Position numbers and translations under genes: made by a program. Shown here one piece after another: positions 23,664-30,605 of a stretch of 30,605 nt of DNA (position 1 is its first letter; every line of letters begins with the position of its first letter). This DNA is from DASWIG01 sp965371445. GTDB lineage: Bacteria; Acidobacteriota; Thermoanaerobaculia; Multivoradales; J023. The stretch lies in assembly GCA_965371445.1 (NCBI GenBank), contig CBDUYN010000125.1:1-30605 (forward strand). Reading direction: 5' to 3'. The notes under the pieces were generated by a model, which saw nothing but the letters and a program-made list of their open reading frames with translations, ran no database searches and was not told the DNA's origin.

Positions 23664-25009
23664 CGCCGCGCGAACGGTCGCGGCCGCCGGAGCCGGGAGC
23701 GGTCTCGGGCTTCAGCTTTCCGTCCTTTGAACGTTCCAGGCTCTCGAACGGCCTCGACGTCCTCGTGGCTCCCTGGCCGCGGTTTCCGCTGCTCAACATG
23801 CAGGTCCTGGTGCCGGCGGGAGGACGCTACGACCGTCCCGAGACGGCGGGCCTGGCGAGCTTCCACGCCAGCCTCCTCGACGAGGGGACCGAGCGGCGCT
23901 CGGCCCCGCAGGTCGCCGCCGCGATCGAGGAGCTGGGGGGGTTTCTCGGCACCGGCAGCGACTGGAACGTCGCCTCGGTGGGCGTCAACCTCCTGTCGCG
24001 TCACCGCGACGCCGGCCTGGAGCTGATGGCCGAGATCCTCCGCAGCCCGAGCTTTCCGGAGGAGGAGGTCGAGCGCCTGCGGCGCCAGCGCCTGGCGGAG
24101 ATCCTGCGCCGCAAGTCGCAACCAGCGGTGCTCGCCCAGCGCTTCTTCGCCCGTGCGGTTTTTGCAGGCACGATTTTTGCCGAGCCGCTGATCGGCACCA
24201 AAGAGACCGTGGCGCCGCTCGGGCGCGAGCATTTCCTCGACTTCTACCGCCAGCGCCTCGACCCCAAGGAGGCCACGTTCATCGCGGTGGGCGACTGCGA
24301 CCCCGGCGAGCTCCTGGAGCGTCTCGAGGAGACGTTCGGCGACTGGTCGAGCACGGCGGACGCGGCACCGCCGCCCGGCGAGCCGACGCTCCTTCCCGGC
24401 ATCCGGATCCACGTCGTCGACCGTGCCGGCTCGACCCAGGCCCAGCTTCAGATGGGCCACCTGGGCCTCGAGCGAAACCACCCCGACCACCCGCGGGCGA
24501 CGGTGATGAACGCCCTTTTGGGCGGCACCTTCACCGGCCGGATCAACCTGAGCCTGCGCGAGCGCCACGGCATCACCTACGGCGCCTACAGCCAGCTCGC
24601 CTACCGGCAGGGGCCCGGCATCTTCGCGGTCAAAGCGGCCGTCAAGACGGAAGCGGTGGGGACCGCCGTCCGCGAGGTCCTCGCGGAGATGCGCTTCCTG
24701 CGCGAGGAGCTGGTGGAGGAAGAGGACCTGCGGGGCTGCCAGGACTTCCTCGTGGGAGCCTTTCCCACCACCCTCCAGACGGTCGGCGACATCGCCAAGC
24801 GACTCGAAGACCTGAAGGTCTTCGACCTGGGCGACGACTACTTCCTCCACTATCCCGAGGTGCTGCGCCACGTCACCCGCGAGGACGTCCGGGAGGCGGC
24901 GCGGCGCTACCTCGACCCGGAGCACCTCGCCGTCGTCGTCGTCGGCGAGGCGGCGACGCTCGTCCCTCAGCTCGAGGGTTTCGGGCCCGTCGAGATCCAT
25001 TCTCCCTGA
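23660..25009 (+). CDS. M16 peptidase-like protein, non-catalytic subunit
   Basis: The 449-residue product starts at GTG 23660, overlapping the catalytic subunit's stop by four bases, so equal translation of the two is likely. It has the M16 fold throughout, with the family phrase MNALLGGTFTGRINLSLRER near the C-terminal half and ITYGAYSQ. At the position of HLFEH the sequence reads SFHAS (in GLASFHASLLDEG), so all three zinc-motif residues are lost and it cannot be a peptidase. Such paired active and inactive M16 proteins are known to form heterodimers in bacteria. It has no signal peptide. It likely completes the substrate chamber for the partner encoded just upstream. Confidence 0.92.
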   Translation: MTPRERSRPPEPGAVSGFSFPSFERSRLSNGLDVLVAPWPRFPLLNMQVLVPAGGRYDRPETAGLASFHASLLDEGTERRSAPQVAAAIEELGGFLGTGSDWNVASVGVNLLSRHRDAGLELMAEILRSPSFPEEEVERLRRQRLAEILRRKSQPAVLAQRFFARAVFAGTIFAEPLIGTKETVAPLGREHFLDFYRQRLDPKEATFIAVGDCDPGELLERLEETFGDWSSTADAAPPPGEPTLLPGIRIHVVDRAGSTQAQLQMGHLGLERNHPDHPRATVMNALLGGTFTGRINLSLRERHGITYGAYSQLAYRQGPGIFAVKAAVKTEAVGTAVREVLAEMRFLREELVEEEDLRGCQDFLVGAFPTTLQTVGDIAKRLEDLKVFDLGDDYFLHYPEVLRHVTREDVREAARRYLDPEHLAVVVVGEAATLVPQLEGFGPVEIHSP

Positions 25010-25072
25010 CGACAGGGCACCGGATGGGTAGCGAAGAGGGGATTTCGGGAGATCCGAACGCAACGCCCGTCG

Positions 25073-25078
25073 TATACT
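25073..25078 (+). promoter_or_regulatory. Putative -10 box of the LVIVD/PKD protein gene
   Basis: TATACT lies 60 bases before the ATG at 25139 and would start transcription near 25085. No good -35 box is visible. An in-frame GTG at 25088 lies nine bases after the box and is a second possible, leaderless, start. Confidence 0.4.
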
Positions 25079-25138
25079 GGAGGACGAGTGAGCACGCGGC
25101 TGATCCTGAGGCCGCCGGATCGAGAGGAGGACGAATTC

Positions 25139-27910
25139 ATGAAGGCCGACCCGGACGCCTGGCACCGCTTCCCGCGGGGTCTGACCGGCGTCGTCCTGGG
25201 GTTGGCCGTCCTGACGCAGCTCGCCGCCCGGGGCTCCCCGGAAGCGCCGGAGCGTGACCGGGCTTTCGAACCCAAGGCCTTCGATCCCGGCAAGTCGCCG
25301 CTCGTCGCCGTCCCCCCGAGCCGCTACGAAGGGGGCGACCTCGTCCCGGCGGCGATCCTCGGCGATTCGACCTCCTTCAACCTCGACAGCTCGACGCCGA
25401 CCCCTGCCGATCCCTTCTGGCACGACCTCGACGTCGAGGACGGCTACCTTTTTGCCGCCACCGGGCTCGGCCTCGACGTCTACGACGTCTCGAACCCGGA
25501 CGCCCCCCAGCTCCTCGCCCGGGCGTCGGCACCGGAGCTCGCCCCGTCCTGGGAGGACCTCGGGCAGACGTTTTATCTCGAGAGCCTTGACGTGCCCGCT
25601 GGCGACGCCTCGCTCGTCGTCACCGCGGCCCGGGAGCAGGGGCTCATCGTCTGGGACGTGCGCGACAAGTCGCGGCCCACCGTCCACTATCAGGACGGCG
25701 GCGGCCTGGCGGGGGTCATCGCCCCCCAGGTCTACACCGCATTCCTGGGAGAACAGCGCTACGCCTTCGTACCGAGCCCCGGCAACGGTCTCCTCTATTA
25801 CAACCTGACGGTGGCGGCGACCTACAACGGCTGCCTGGAGTCGACCCTGGAAGACGACATCCGCTGTCCCGGAGTCTTCGCAGGCGCCACCTTTCGGACG
25901 ACGGGCGCCTCCTGGGTGCACGGGATCGAAGAATTCCTGGTCGTTCGGACGTTCTCGCGGGATGTCGTGATCCTCGACGTCTCGGATCCCGACAACGCCG
26001 ACACACGCCTCGCCGGCCAGCTCCCGGGTCCCGGCGAGCAGGTCGCGATGTGGAGCGACGCCGCGGGCAGCCTCTACCTGGGCGCCGTGGGCGCCGCGGA
26101 GCTGTGGATCTACGACGTCACCTGCATCCGGAACGGCGACTGCGCGCTGCCTGCGAGGGTCGCCACCGTCCCGGTTCCCGACGCTTCGGTGGAGGAGGAG
26201 CCCACCTTGACCCTGGCGGGCGGTCAACGCTTCCTTTCGGTCTCCCGCAGCGGTCCGACGCCGTTCCTCTACGTCGGCAACGACAACTTCGACACCGTCT
26301 GTGTCGCTCAGCGGGAGTATCTCTTCGACCTCACGGATCCGCGCCGGCCCCGCGACGTGACCCCGCAGGTCGACCGCAGCGGCTACTGGGGCTGGTACTA
26401 CGACGCGTGCTTCACGGGCAGCCCCGGCGGACCCGGTTTCAATTACACGCGGCCGCGGCGCGGCAAGCTCCACGGCGACCGTTTCTACCGCGCCGGCTTC
26501 AGCTTCCTCGACTCCCACCGCTACGTCGTCGAGCTGGCGGCCGACTTCATCTGGAGGCCCGCGACGCCTCTGACCGGCGAGACGGTCGAGCTCATCGACA
26601 CTTCGGCGGGCAACCCGGACTCCTGGAGCTGGGACTTCCCGGGCGGCGGCGTGGTCGACTCCCTCGAGCAGAACCCGACCTGGGTCTTCGACACCGCGGG
26701 GCCCCAGGCCGTCACGTTGACGGTCGCCAACGAGTCGGGTTCCGTCTCGGTCACGAAGACGGTGACGGTCACGGAGCGTCCGCCGCCGCCCGTCGCCGAC
26801 TTCACCTGGGTGCCCCAGGTTCCGGAGATCGGCCAACGGGTGATCCTCACCAGCACCTCGACCGGCAACCAGGACTTCTGGCACTGGCGCTTCGAGAACG
26901 CCACGAAGCAGATGGTCTCCGGCAGCCTACGAGTCCACCGGACGGTGCGCCTGACCTTTCTCCAAGCGGGGATGAACGCCGTCGAGCTGTGGGTGGCGGG
27001 GACGACCGGTGTGGGCTACGTCAAGAAATATGTCAAGGTCATCCCTCCCGAGCCGGTCATCGAGGGCGTGACGGTCGAGCCGACGAGCGTCGAGGAGTGC
27101 TCGCCGGTGACCTTCACCGCCGCGGTCACCGGACGCGTGCCGCTCACTTACGAGTGGAGCGATCCGACGGACCCGGGCACGGTCGCGTCGAAGGCGGCGA
27201 CGTTCGTCTGGAACGTCCCCGACGTCGATCCGGGTCCTTTCACGAGCACCTTGACGGTGTCGAACGCCCTCGGCGCGTCCTCGGCGACGAGCCCGCCGGT
27301 CGAGGTCGTGGCGATCGGACCGCTCCGGATCACGACGCCGGGCGGCGTGCCGCCGGGCGGCGTGCCGCCGGGCGGCGTACCGCTCGTCGAGGAGCAACGG
27401 GGAGCGAACGTCACCTTCCGGATCGACACCGAAAACGCCCGCGAATGGAACTGGCATTGGGGCGACGAGGAAGAAAGCGGCTGGACGTCCGACGAGGCTC
27501 GCGGCACGAATCCCACCTATTTTTACTCCGCTCCCGCGGGCGGGCGCTACCTTGCCACGGTCGAGGTCCGCAACTGCGTCGAGGGTCCGATCGTCTCGTT
27601 GCCGGTGACGGTCGACGTAGCGCCTTTCGAGCCGCTTGAGATCGTCGTTTTCGAGGCGGTCTGTCCCTTCGGCTTCTGCGCCTTCGAAACGCAGCAGCCG
27701 ATCACGTTCGAGCACGAGGTCACGGGTTTTCCACAGACCTATCTCTACGACTGGGACGGCAACGGCTCGTTCGAAGAAAGCTCCACGGAGCCGGTCCTGA
27801 CGCATGCCTACACGCGGGCGGGCCGTTTTAGGCCGGTCCTCCGGGTGGTTCGCGGCAGCGAGAGCGTGCAGGCGGTGGAGATGAGCTTGACCGTCCTCAT
27901 CGTGAAGTGA
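25139..27910 (+). CDS. Secreted LVIVD beta-propeller and PKD-domain protein
   Basis: The start is ATG 25139 with GAGGAGG 8 nt upstream; the frame is open from GTG 25088. The 923-residue product has a signal-like N-terminus (RGLTGVVLGLAVLTQLAARG). Residues about 75-460 contain LVIVD-type propeller units (DGYLFAATGLGLDVYDVSNP, VVILDVSDPDNADTRLAG, YLFDLTDPRRPRDV). Residues about 470-920 hold several PKD/Ig-like domains (WSWDFPGGGVVDSLEQNPTW, YLYDWDGNGSFEE). Cysteines occur in pairs that could form disulfides outside the cell. Proteins of this design are surface-displayed or released and probably bind ligands. A GGVPP segment repeats three times near residue 735. It lies about 130 bp after the M16 pair but has its own ribosome site and -10 box, so it may be a separate unit. 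Confidence 0.85.
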   Translation: MKADPDAWHRFPRGLTGVVLGLAVLTQLAARGSPEAPERDRAFEPKAFDPGKSPLVAVPPSRYEGGDLVPAAILGDSTSFNLDSSTPTPADPFWHDLDVEDGYLFAATGLGLDVYDVSNPDAPQLLARASAPELAPSWEDLGQTFYLESLDVPAGDASLVVTAAREQGLIVWDVRDKSRPTVHYQDGGGLAGVIAPQVYTAFLGEQRYAFVPSPGNGLLYYNLTVAATYNGCLESTLEDDIRCPGVFAGATFRTTGASWVHGIEEFLVVRTFSRDVVILDVSDPDNADTRLAGQLPGPGEQVAMWSDAAGSLYLGAVGAAELWIYDVTCIRNGDCALPARVATVPVPDASVEEEPTLTLAGGQRFLSVSRSGPTPFLYVGNDNFDTVCVAQREYLFDLTDPRRPRDVTPQVDRSGYWGWYYDACFTGSPGGPGFNYTRPRRGKLHGDRFYRAGFSFLDSHRYVVELAADFIWRPATPLTGETVELIDTSAGNPDSWSWDFPGGGVVDSLEQNPTWVFDTAGPQAVTLTVANESGSVSVTKTVTVTERPPPPVADFTWVPQVPEIGQRVILTSTSTGNQDFWHWRFENATKQMVSGSLRVHRTVRLTFLQAGMNAVELWVAGTTGVGYVKKYVKVIPPEPVIEGVTVEPTSVEECSPVTFTAAVTGRVPLTYEWSDPTDPGTVASKAATFVWNVPDVDPGPFTSTLTVSNALGASSATSPPVEVVAIGPLRITTPGGVPPGGVPPGGVPLVEEQRGANVTFRIDTENAREWNWHWGDEEESGWTSDEARGTNPTYFYSAPAGGRYLATVEVRNCVEGPIVSLPVTVDVAPFEPLEIVVFEAVCPFGFCAFETQQPITFEHEVTGFPQTYLYDWDGNGSFEESSTEPVLTHAYTRAGRFRPVLRVVRGSESVQAVEMSLTVLIVK
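27341..27385 (+). repeat. 15-bp tandem repeat, two full and one diverged copy
   Basis: GGCGGCGTGCCGCCG is repeated at 27341-27355 and 27356-27370, then 27371-27385 as a diverged third copy (GGCGGCGTACCGCTC). It encodes GGVPP, GGVPP, GGVPL in a linker between two PKD/Ig-like domains. It is the same length and phase as the repeat in the sulfatase-fold gene, though the sequence differs. Confidence 0.85.
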
Positions 27911-27977
27911 GGGGGCGAACAAAGGCACCGCGATCTCCGTGTTCTCCCTCTCTATCAAGCAGCGCGGCAACCTCTAG

Positions 27978-28703
27978 TCACCCTTTACATTGCCGAAGGG
28001 CTCGGCGCATCCTCTTGACCTCGTCGCCCCTTCCGGCAAAGCCGAGCAGAGCCATCAGCAAGCTCACGACGCAAGCCGAGGTGTCGTCGAGGGTGGCCAG
28101 GGCGGTGTCCTTGGCGATGCGGAGAGACTTCAGCCGGCAGTGACCCTCGCAAACGCGGGTCAGCGCCTTCTCGCCGTCCTGTGCGACGGAGCGTAGCTCG
28201 TCGGCCTGCGACTCGACGTCGAGGCTGGCCACGTACTCGAGCGTCTGCACCTCTTGCTGAAACTCTTCGCTGGAAAGCGTCGCCGCGACGCTGCGTAGGA
28301 CCGTGGCCATCTCGGCCGGTCTCCTGGAAAGCTTCTCCGGTAAAGCGAGCCGCCGAGCAGCGTTCTCGCCCATGAGCGCAACGAGGGCCAGGAATTCTTC
28401 GTAGGCCTGGTACATCCCGGAGACGGCTTCATCCCTGCTGTCGAAGAAGAAGTGCTGATCGGCGAGGCCGGAGGCGACCGCCTCGGCGGCCGACAAGAAA
28501 GCGGCGTGGTCCTTGCGGAGGCTTGTCTCATAGATCCCCAAAAGCTTGGAAGCTTCGAGTTTCGCCTCCGCCGGCAGGCGACCCCGGGGTGCCCGGCCAA
28601 AGCCCTCGCGCGCCACGGCCAGGAAGGCAACCAGCACGTCGTAGCTCTTGCGGCGGCTCGTCACCGCCTTGAGCTCGGAAGGTTGGGCTCCTTTCCACAT
28701 CAT
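27978..28703 (-). CDS. Unknown helical protein
   Basis: The 241-residue product starts at ATG 28703 or the next codon, ATG 28700; AAGGAGG lies 4 or 7 nt upstream. It is predicted almost wholly helical with no signal peptide. Two regions look like paired helices of a bundle: about 75-125 (HAAFLSAAEAVASGLAD, SGMYQAYEEFLALVALMGENAARR) and 140-185. The C-terminal part has several cysteines (CEGHC, SACVVSL, RQC) that could bind metal or form disulfides. I do not recognise the family. Its start overlaps the stop of a 28700-28880 reading-frame remnant (ATGATG/TGA), so it was probably the downstream gene of an operon whose first gene has been mostly deleted. Confidence 0.75.
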   Translation of the reverse strand: MMWKGAQPSELKAVTSRRKSYDVLVAFLAVAREGFGRAPRGRLPAEAKLEASKLLGIYETSLRKDHAAFLSAAEAVASGLADQHFFFDSRDEAVSGMYQAYEEFLALVALMGENAARRLALPEKLSRRPAEMATVLRSVAATLSSEEFQQEVQTLEYVASLDVESQADELRSVAQDGEKALTRVCEGHCRLKSLRIAKDTALATLDDTSACVVSLLMALLGFAGRGDEVKRMRRALRQCKG

Positions 28704-28880
28704 CTTTCCTCCTTGCCGCCGGCTTCGGCACAAGCCGAGGCCACACTCGCGCGCAGCAGCGAAACCTTGAGGTTGGAATACCGCCAGCCATAGGTCGCCA
28801 CCTCGGATTCGGCGTCCTCATGGCCGAGCAGGACTTCAAGGGTGGAGCCGGTCTCGACCTTCCTCAGGGCCGGCGGCTTG
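28700..28880 (-). pseudogene. 3' remnant of a gene upstream of the helical protein
   Basis: The minus frame ending at TGA 28702-28700 reads as plausible protein for about 60 residues (ILAKPPALRKVETGSTLEVL, YGWRYSNLKVSLLRASVA). Its stop overlaps the ATG ATG of the helical gene, as in the tightly packed operons elsewhere in the window. Further upstream the same frame is only antisense or out-of-frame to the YCF48-like gene and looks non-coding. I read it as the 3' end of a deleted gene, joined at about 28880 to the truncated lipoprotein. The parent family is unknown. Confidence 0.4.
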
Positions 28881-29366
28881 GCGAGGATCGTCTGCGTCCC
28901 AGAAGGCGAAGCTGTTGAAGAAAGCGCGCTCCTCGGTGTTCGAGAAGACAAGCTCCCAGCTCTCCCCGGCGTCCGTCGTACGGAAGATCCTCGAGGCATC
29001 ACCGTTGCCGACGCTCATGAGAAGCACGGTCGACTCCTCGAGGATCTCGACGTCGCGAAAGTCGAGCTCCTCGCCTCCCGGGACCACGATCACCTCCCAG
29101 CCGCGGCCGCCGTCGGTCGACTTCAGGACGGAACCGGCGGCGCCGGAGACCCAGACGGTCGAGGCGTCCCACACGTCGACGGCGCGCAGCGACGCCTCGA
29201 TGAGAGCCGGCTGCGCCGCGATCACCGGCGGACCGGGGCGCTTTGGCGGAGTGGCGGGGGGTGGCGCATCGGATCCGCCGTCGCCGCCGGTGCAGGCATA
29301 GAGGAGGAGCAGGCCGAAAAGAGCCAGGGGTCCGTCGAAGCGTGGCTTGACGCGGAACTGGAGCAT
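28836..29366 (-). CDS. Truncated YCF48/BNR-like repeat lipoprotein
   Basis: The product of 176 residues starts at ATG 29366 with GAGGTG 8 nt upstream. It has a lipoprotein signal with C25 in LYAC, a proline-rich spacer, then two propeller-type repeats with the YCF48/BNR signatures GSVLKSTDGGRGWE and SRIFRTTDAGESWELVF. The family normally has five to seven such blades and 300 or more residues; this one stops after NSFAFWDADD, where homology ends and a 15-residue tail of different character follows. It is probably a broken gene. A TATAGT box at 29416-29411 may be its promoter. If expressed it would be a short outer-membrane or periplasmic lipoprotein of unknown use. Confidence 0.7.
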   Translation of the reverse strand: MLQFRVKPRFDGPLALFGLLLLYACTGGDGGSDAPPPATPPKRPGPPVIAAQPALIEASLRAVDVWDASTVWVSGAAGSVLKSTDGGRGWEVIVVPGGEELDFRDVEILEESTVLLMSVGNGDASRIFRTTDAGESWELVFSNTEERAFFNSFAFWDADDPRQAAGPEEGRDRLHP

Positions 29367-29410
29367 CGTGGGTCACCTCGTCAGGGGCAGGGGTCTATGC
29401 GATGCCCAAG

Positions 29411-29416
29411 ACTATA
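29411..29416 (-). promoter_or_regulatory. Putative -10 box of the YCF48-like lipoprotein gene
   Basis: TATAGT on the minus strand lies 44 bases before the ATG at 29366. The hexamer at the usual -35 distance, CGCAGG, is poor. Confidence 0.3.
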
Positions 29417-29489
29417 CCCGCCGGCGAGGCCGGCCTGCGGGCGCGTCGAAGCGGCGATCTGTCAAGCCCCCCCGGCGTGGCTCGGCAAC

Positions 29490-29518
29490 TCGACGATCCG
29501 TGGGGAACACGCTAGACT
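29490..29518 (+). promoter_or_regulatory. Putative leaderless promoter of the coiled-coil gene
   Basis: TCGACG (29490-29495) and TAGACT (29513-29518) are 17 bp apart. The -10 box ends 6 bases before the ATG at 29525, and there is no Shine-Dalgarno site, so the mRNA should be leaderless. The same TAGACT-6 nt-start layout is found at the PIN gene. Confidence 0.5.
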
Positions 29519-29524
29519 GTCGGC

Positions 29525-29848
29525 ATGGTTGAGGATGAGCCAACCCTTCTTGTGCTGCGCCAGATCCACCAGGAGATCCAGCGGACCAACTCCCGGCTTG
29601 AGAGCCTGGAAAAGGGGACCAACTCCCGGCTTGAGAGCCTGGAAAAAGGGACCAGCTCCCGACTCCAGGAAACCAACGACCGCCTGGAGACCATAGCCTG
29701 GCGTCAGACGGAGTCCCAGATGCGTCTCGCCACGGAGCTGGCCGCGGTGGCCAAAGCCGTCGGAGACGTCAAGGATCTGCTGAAAGAGCGCTTTGAAGAT
29801 CACGAGAGGGTCGGAGACCTGGACCGGCGGGTGGCGTCCTCGAAGTGA
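29525..29848 (+). CDS. Small hendecad-repeat coiled-coil protein
   Basis: The 107-residue product starts at ATG 29525. After a short N-terminal helix (EPTLLVLRQIHQEIQRTN) it has an exact 11-residue repeat TNSRLESLEKG, present twice and then in a diverged form TSSRLQETNDR. An 11-residue period suits a right-handed or straight coiled coil. A second helix follows (QTESQMRLATELAAVAKAVGDVKDLLKERFEDHE). No signal peptide or membrane helix. Similar short coiled-coil proteins are familiar from acidobacterial genomes but have no known function (from memory). The next intact gene on the strand is a PIN toxin, 393 bp away with its own promoter, so a functional link is open. Confidence 0.75.
   Translation: MVEDEPTLLVLRQIHQEIQRTNSRLESLEKGTNSRLESLEKGTSSRLQETNDRLETIAWRQTESQMRLATELAAVAKAVGDVKDLLKERFEDHERVGDLDRRVASSK
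29584..29649 (+). repeat. 33-bp tandem repeat, two copies plus a diverged partial
   Basis: The units 29584-29616 and 29617-29649 differ at one base, and a diverged third begins at 29650. Each encodes 11 residues of the coiled coil. The near identity of the DNA indicates a recent duplication. Confidence 0.9.
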
Positions 29849-29868
29849 AGGTCGGGTAGCGGTTGACA

Positions 29869-30115
29869 CGGAAGTCGTGGACGACCTTCGCCGTCACCTG
29901 CTGGTACTAGGAGCCGCCGCGTCGGAGCGCAACGTGACGACGGGTGCCGGCTGGTACGGGTTGTCCTGCGGGACCACGAATGGCCAGGGGACCTGTTGCA
30001 GCGTCACCGTGTAGGCCCCGGCCGCAGCTCGGTGAACCGGACGACGCCCTGGGCGTCGGTCCAGCTCCTGTGGCGCATCCGGTCGAAGCGTGGCCGAAAT
30101 CTCAGGTTCGCCCCA
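29869..30115 (-). pseudogene. Frameshifted fragment of a CnaB-like beta-sandwich protein
   Basis: On the minus strand one frame reads SWTDAQGVVRFTELRPG and then stops as TR at 30006-30004. The neighbouring frame continues without gap as YTVTLQQVPWPFVVPQDNPY and on to TGA near 29895. The two halves join at GGGGCCTACACG: one extra C would restore RPGPYTVTL, which is the typical end of a carboxypeptidase-regulatory/CnaB-like module (TDA-GVVRF-LRPG-YTV). I therefore read it as a remnant with a one-base deletion. The 5' end of the gene is missing, since upstream there are only short repeats and the PIN gene. The fold resembles that at the N-terminus of the TonB-dependent receptor. Confidence 0.5.
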
Positions 30116-30148
30116 GCCTGCCGGTCTTCCGGCGGCCGAAATCTCAGG
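30092..30148. repeat. Direct repeat of 15 bp, 42 bp apart
   Basis: GGCCGAAATCTCAGG occurs at 30092-30106 and at 30134-30148. It lies just upstream of the frameshifted fragment and just before the 9-bp repeat array. Confidence 0.7.
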
Positions 30149-30160
30149 GCCGGACTTGGG

Positions 30161-30196
30161 GTCAGGGACGTCAGGGACGTCAGGGACGTCAGGGAC
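30161..30196. repeat. 9-bp tandem repeat, four perfect copies
   Basis: GTCAGGGAC is repeated four times without change. The array ends 8 bp before the -35 box of the PIN gene, so it might serve as a set of protein-binding sites; it might also be simple slippage. The centre GACGTC formed at each joint is itself a palindrome. Confidence 0.92.
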
Positions 30197-30204
30197 CACC
30201 AGCC

Positions 30205-30233
30205 TTGACGACCAGGGCATGGTATCGTATAGA
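30205..30233 (+). promoter_or_regulatory. Leaderless promoter of the PIN-domain gene
   Basis: TTGACG (30205-30210) and TATAGA (30228-30233) are 17 bp apart. The likely transcription start is at about 30240-30242, at the GTG itself (30242). No Shine-Dalgarno site is present. Confidence 0.65.
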
Positions 30234-30241
30234 CTACCAAA

Positions 30242-30605
30242 GTGGATCGCATCGTTCTCGACACCAACGTGCTCATCTCGGCGATGCGGTCGAGCCGCGG
30301 CCCGGCTTTTCGTCTCGTCTCGCTCATGGGAACGGGCCGTTTCGAGATCAGCCTTTCGGTAGGTCTCGCCTTCGAGTACGAGAGCGTTTTGGCGCGTGCC
30401 ACCTCGCTCAGCGCGGAGGAAGCCGTCGAGCTTCTCGACTTCCTCTGCTCGATCGCCGTTCGACAGAGGATCTTCTACTTGTGGCGGCCGATGCTGCGCA
30501 ACCCTGGCGACGACCTGGTTCTGGAATTGGCGGTGGCTTCCCGGAGCCGAGCGATCGTCACCTTCAACCGACGGGACTTCGCCGGAGCTGAACAGTTCGG
30601 GATCC
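30242..30605 (+). CDS. PIN-domain toxin-like ribonuclease (3' end outside window)
   Basis: The 121 residues in the window begin at GTG 30242 and match the PIN family of putative toxin-antitoxin ribonucleases (VapC-like, COG1569 group as I recall it). The acidic residues that bind Mg/Mn are present: D7 in IVLDTNVLISAM, a glutamate in LAFEYESVLAR (E45 or E47), D90/D91 in NPGDDLVLELA, and D112 in TFNRRDF. The family is about 135-150 residues, so only the last strand and helix are missing. No antitoxin gene lies directly upstream; instead there is a 9-bp repeat array and a gene remnant. An antitoxin may follow beyond the window, or the gene may be an orphan. Transcription is predicted to be leaderless. 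Confidence 0.88.
   Translation, partial: MDRIVLDTNVLISAMRSSRGPAFRLVSLMGTGRFEISLSVGLAFEYESVLARATSLSAEEAVELLDFLCSIAVRQRIFYLWRPMLRNPGDDLVLELAVASRSRAIVTFNRRDFAGAEQFGI

Noticed and set aside
23543..26884. Minus-strand open frame of over 1100 codons
   Set aside because: Antisense to the M16 and LVIVD/PKD genes, with no domain signature; a result of codon bias.
30161..30196. CRISPR array
   Set aside because: The repeats are 9 bp, directly adjacent and without spacers.

Overview
The window looks like a chromosomal piece of an Acidobacteriota genome, probably Thermoanaerobaculia or a relative (inference). The reasons are very GC-rich coding, a VWFA-related protein of the kind typical of acidobacteria, an Oar-like TonB-dependent receptor with an N-terminal carboxypeptidase-regulatory domain, and many enzymes carrying TPR tails. 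No rRNA, tRNA, CRISPR array, transposase or integrase was seen.

Layout. 1-528: the C-terminal end of a helical repeat protein in unusually AT-rich DNA. 529-906: leader region with hairpins and a possible 19-residue peptide gene on the minus strand. 907-3501: a two-gene plus-strand operon ending in an AraC-type HTH protein, facing a homologous AraC-HTH/TPR-like gene across a 135-bp palindromic element. 3551-7686 (minus): a tight operon of a secreted VWA protein, a DegT-type sugar aminotransferase and a phosphoglycosyl transferase, suggesting surface glycan synthesis. 7948-10131 (plus): a GT39-like membrane glycosyltransferase with a TPR tail, followed by a second, inverted copy of the palindromic element. 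10320-11450 (minus): a transglutaminase-like/TPR lipoprotein. 11965-18225 (plus): a TonB-dependent receptor with a strong terminator, a secreted carboxypeptidase-regulatory/TPR protein, and a sulfatase-fold/TPR lipoprotein overlapping it. 18055-21458 (minus): a PilT-like ATPase with a coiled-coil tail, coupled to a LysM/N-acetylmuramoyl-L-alanine amidase whose tail runs antisense into the sulfatase gene. 21582-25009: lexA, divergent from a coupled pair of M16 peptidases. 25139-27910: a secreted LVIVD/PKD protein. 27978-30605: an untidy region with an unknown helical gene, a truncated YCF48/BNR-like lipoprotein fused to a remnant of another gene, a hendecad-repeat coiled-coil protein, a frameshifted beta-sandwich remnant, and a PIN-domain toxin gene cut by the window edge.

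Two themes recur. First, TPR tails are attached to unrelated envelope domains (GT39, transglutaminase-like, carboxypeptidase-regulatory, sulfatase), which suggests an extracytoplasmic assembly or processing network. Second, several genes have a -10 box 6-8 nt before the start codon and no Shine-Dalgarno sequence (lexA, the 11450 lipoprotein, the 29525 coiled-coil gene, the PIN gene), which predicts leaderless mRNAs. No complete, clearly new system can be proved from this window. The best candidates for something undescribed are the paired AraC-HTH proteins and their small partner, the VWA/aminotransferase/phosphoglycosyl transferase operon, and the TPR-tailed envelope cluster.
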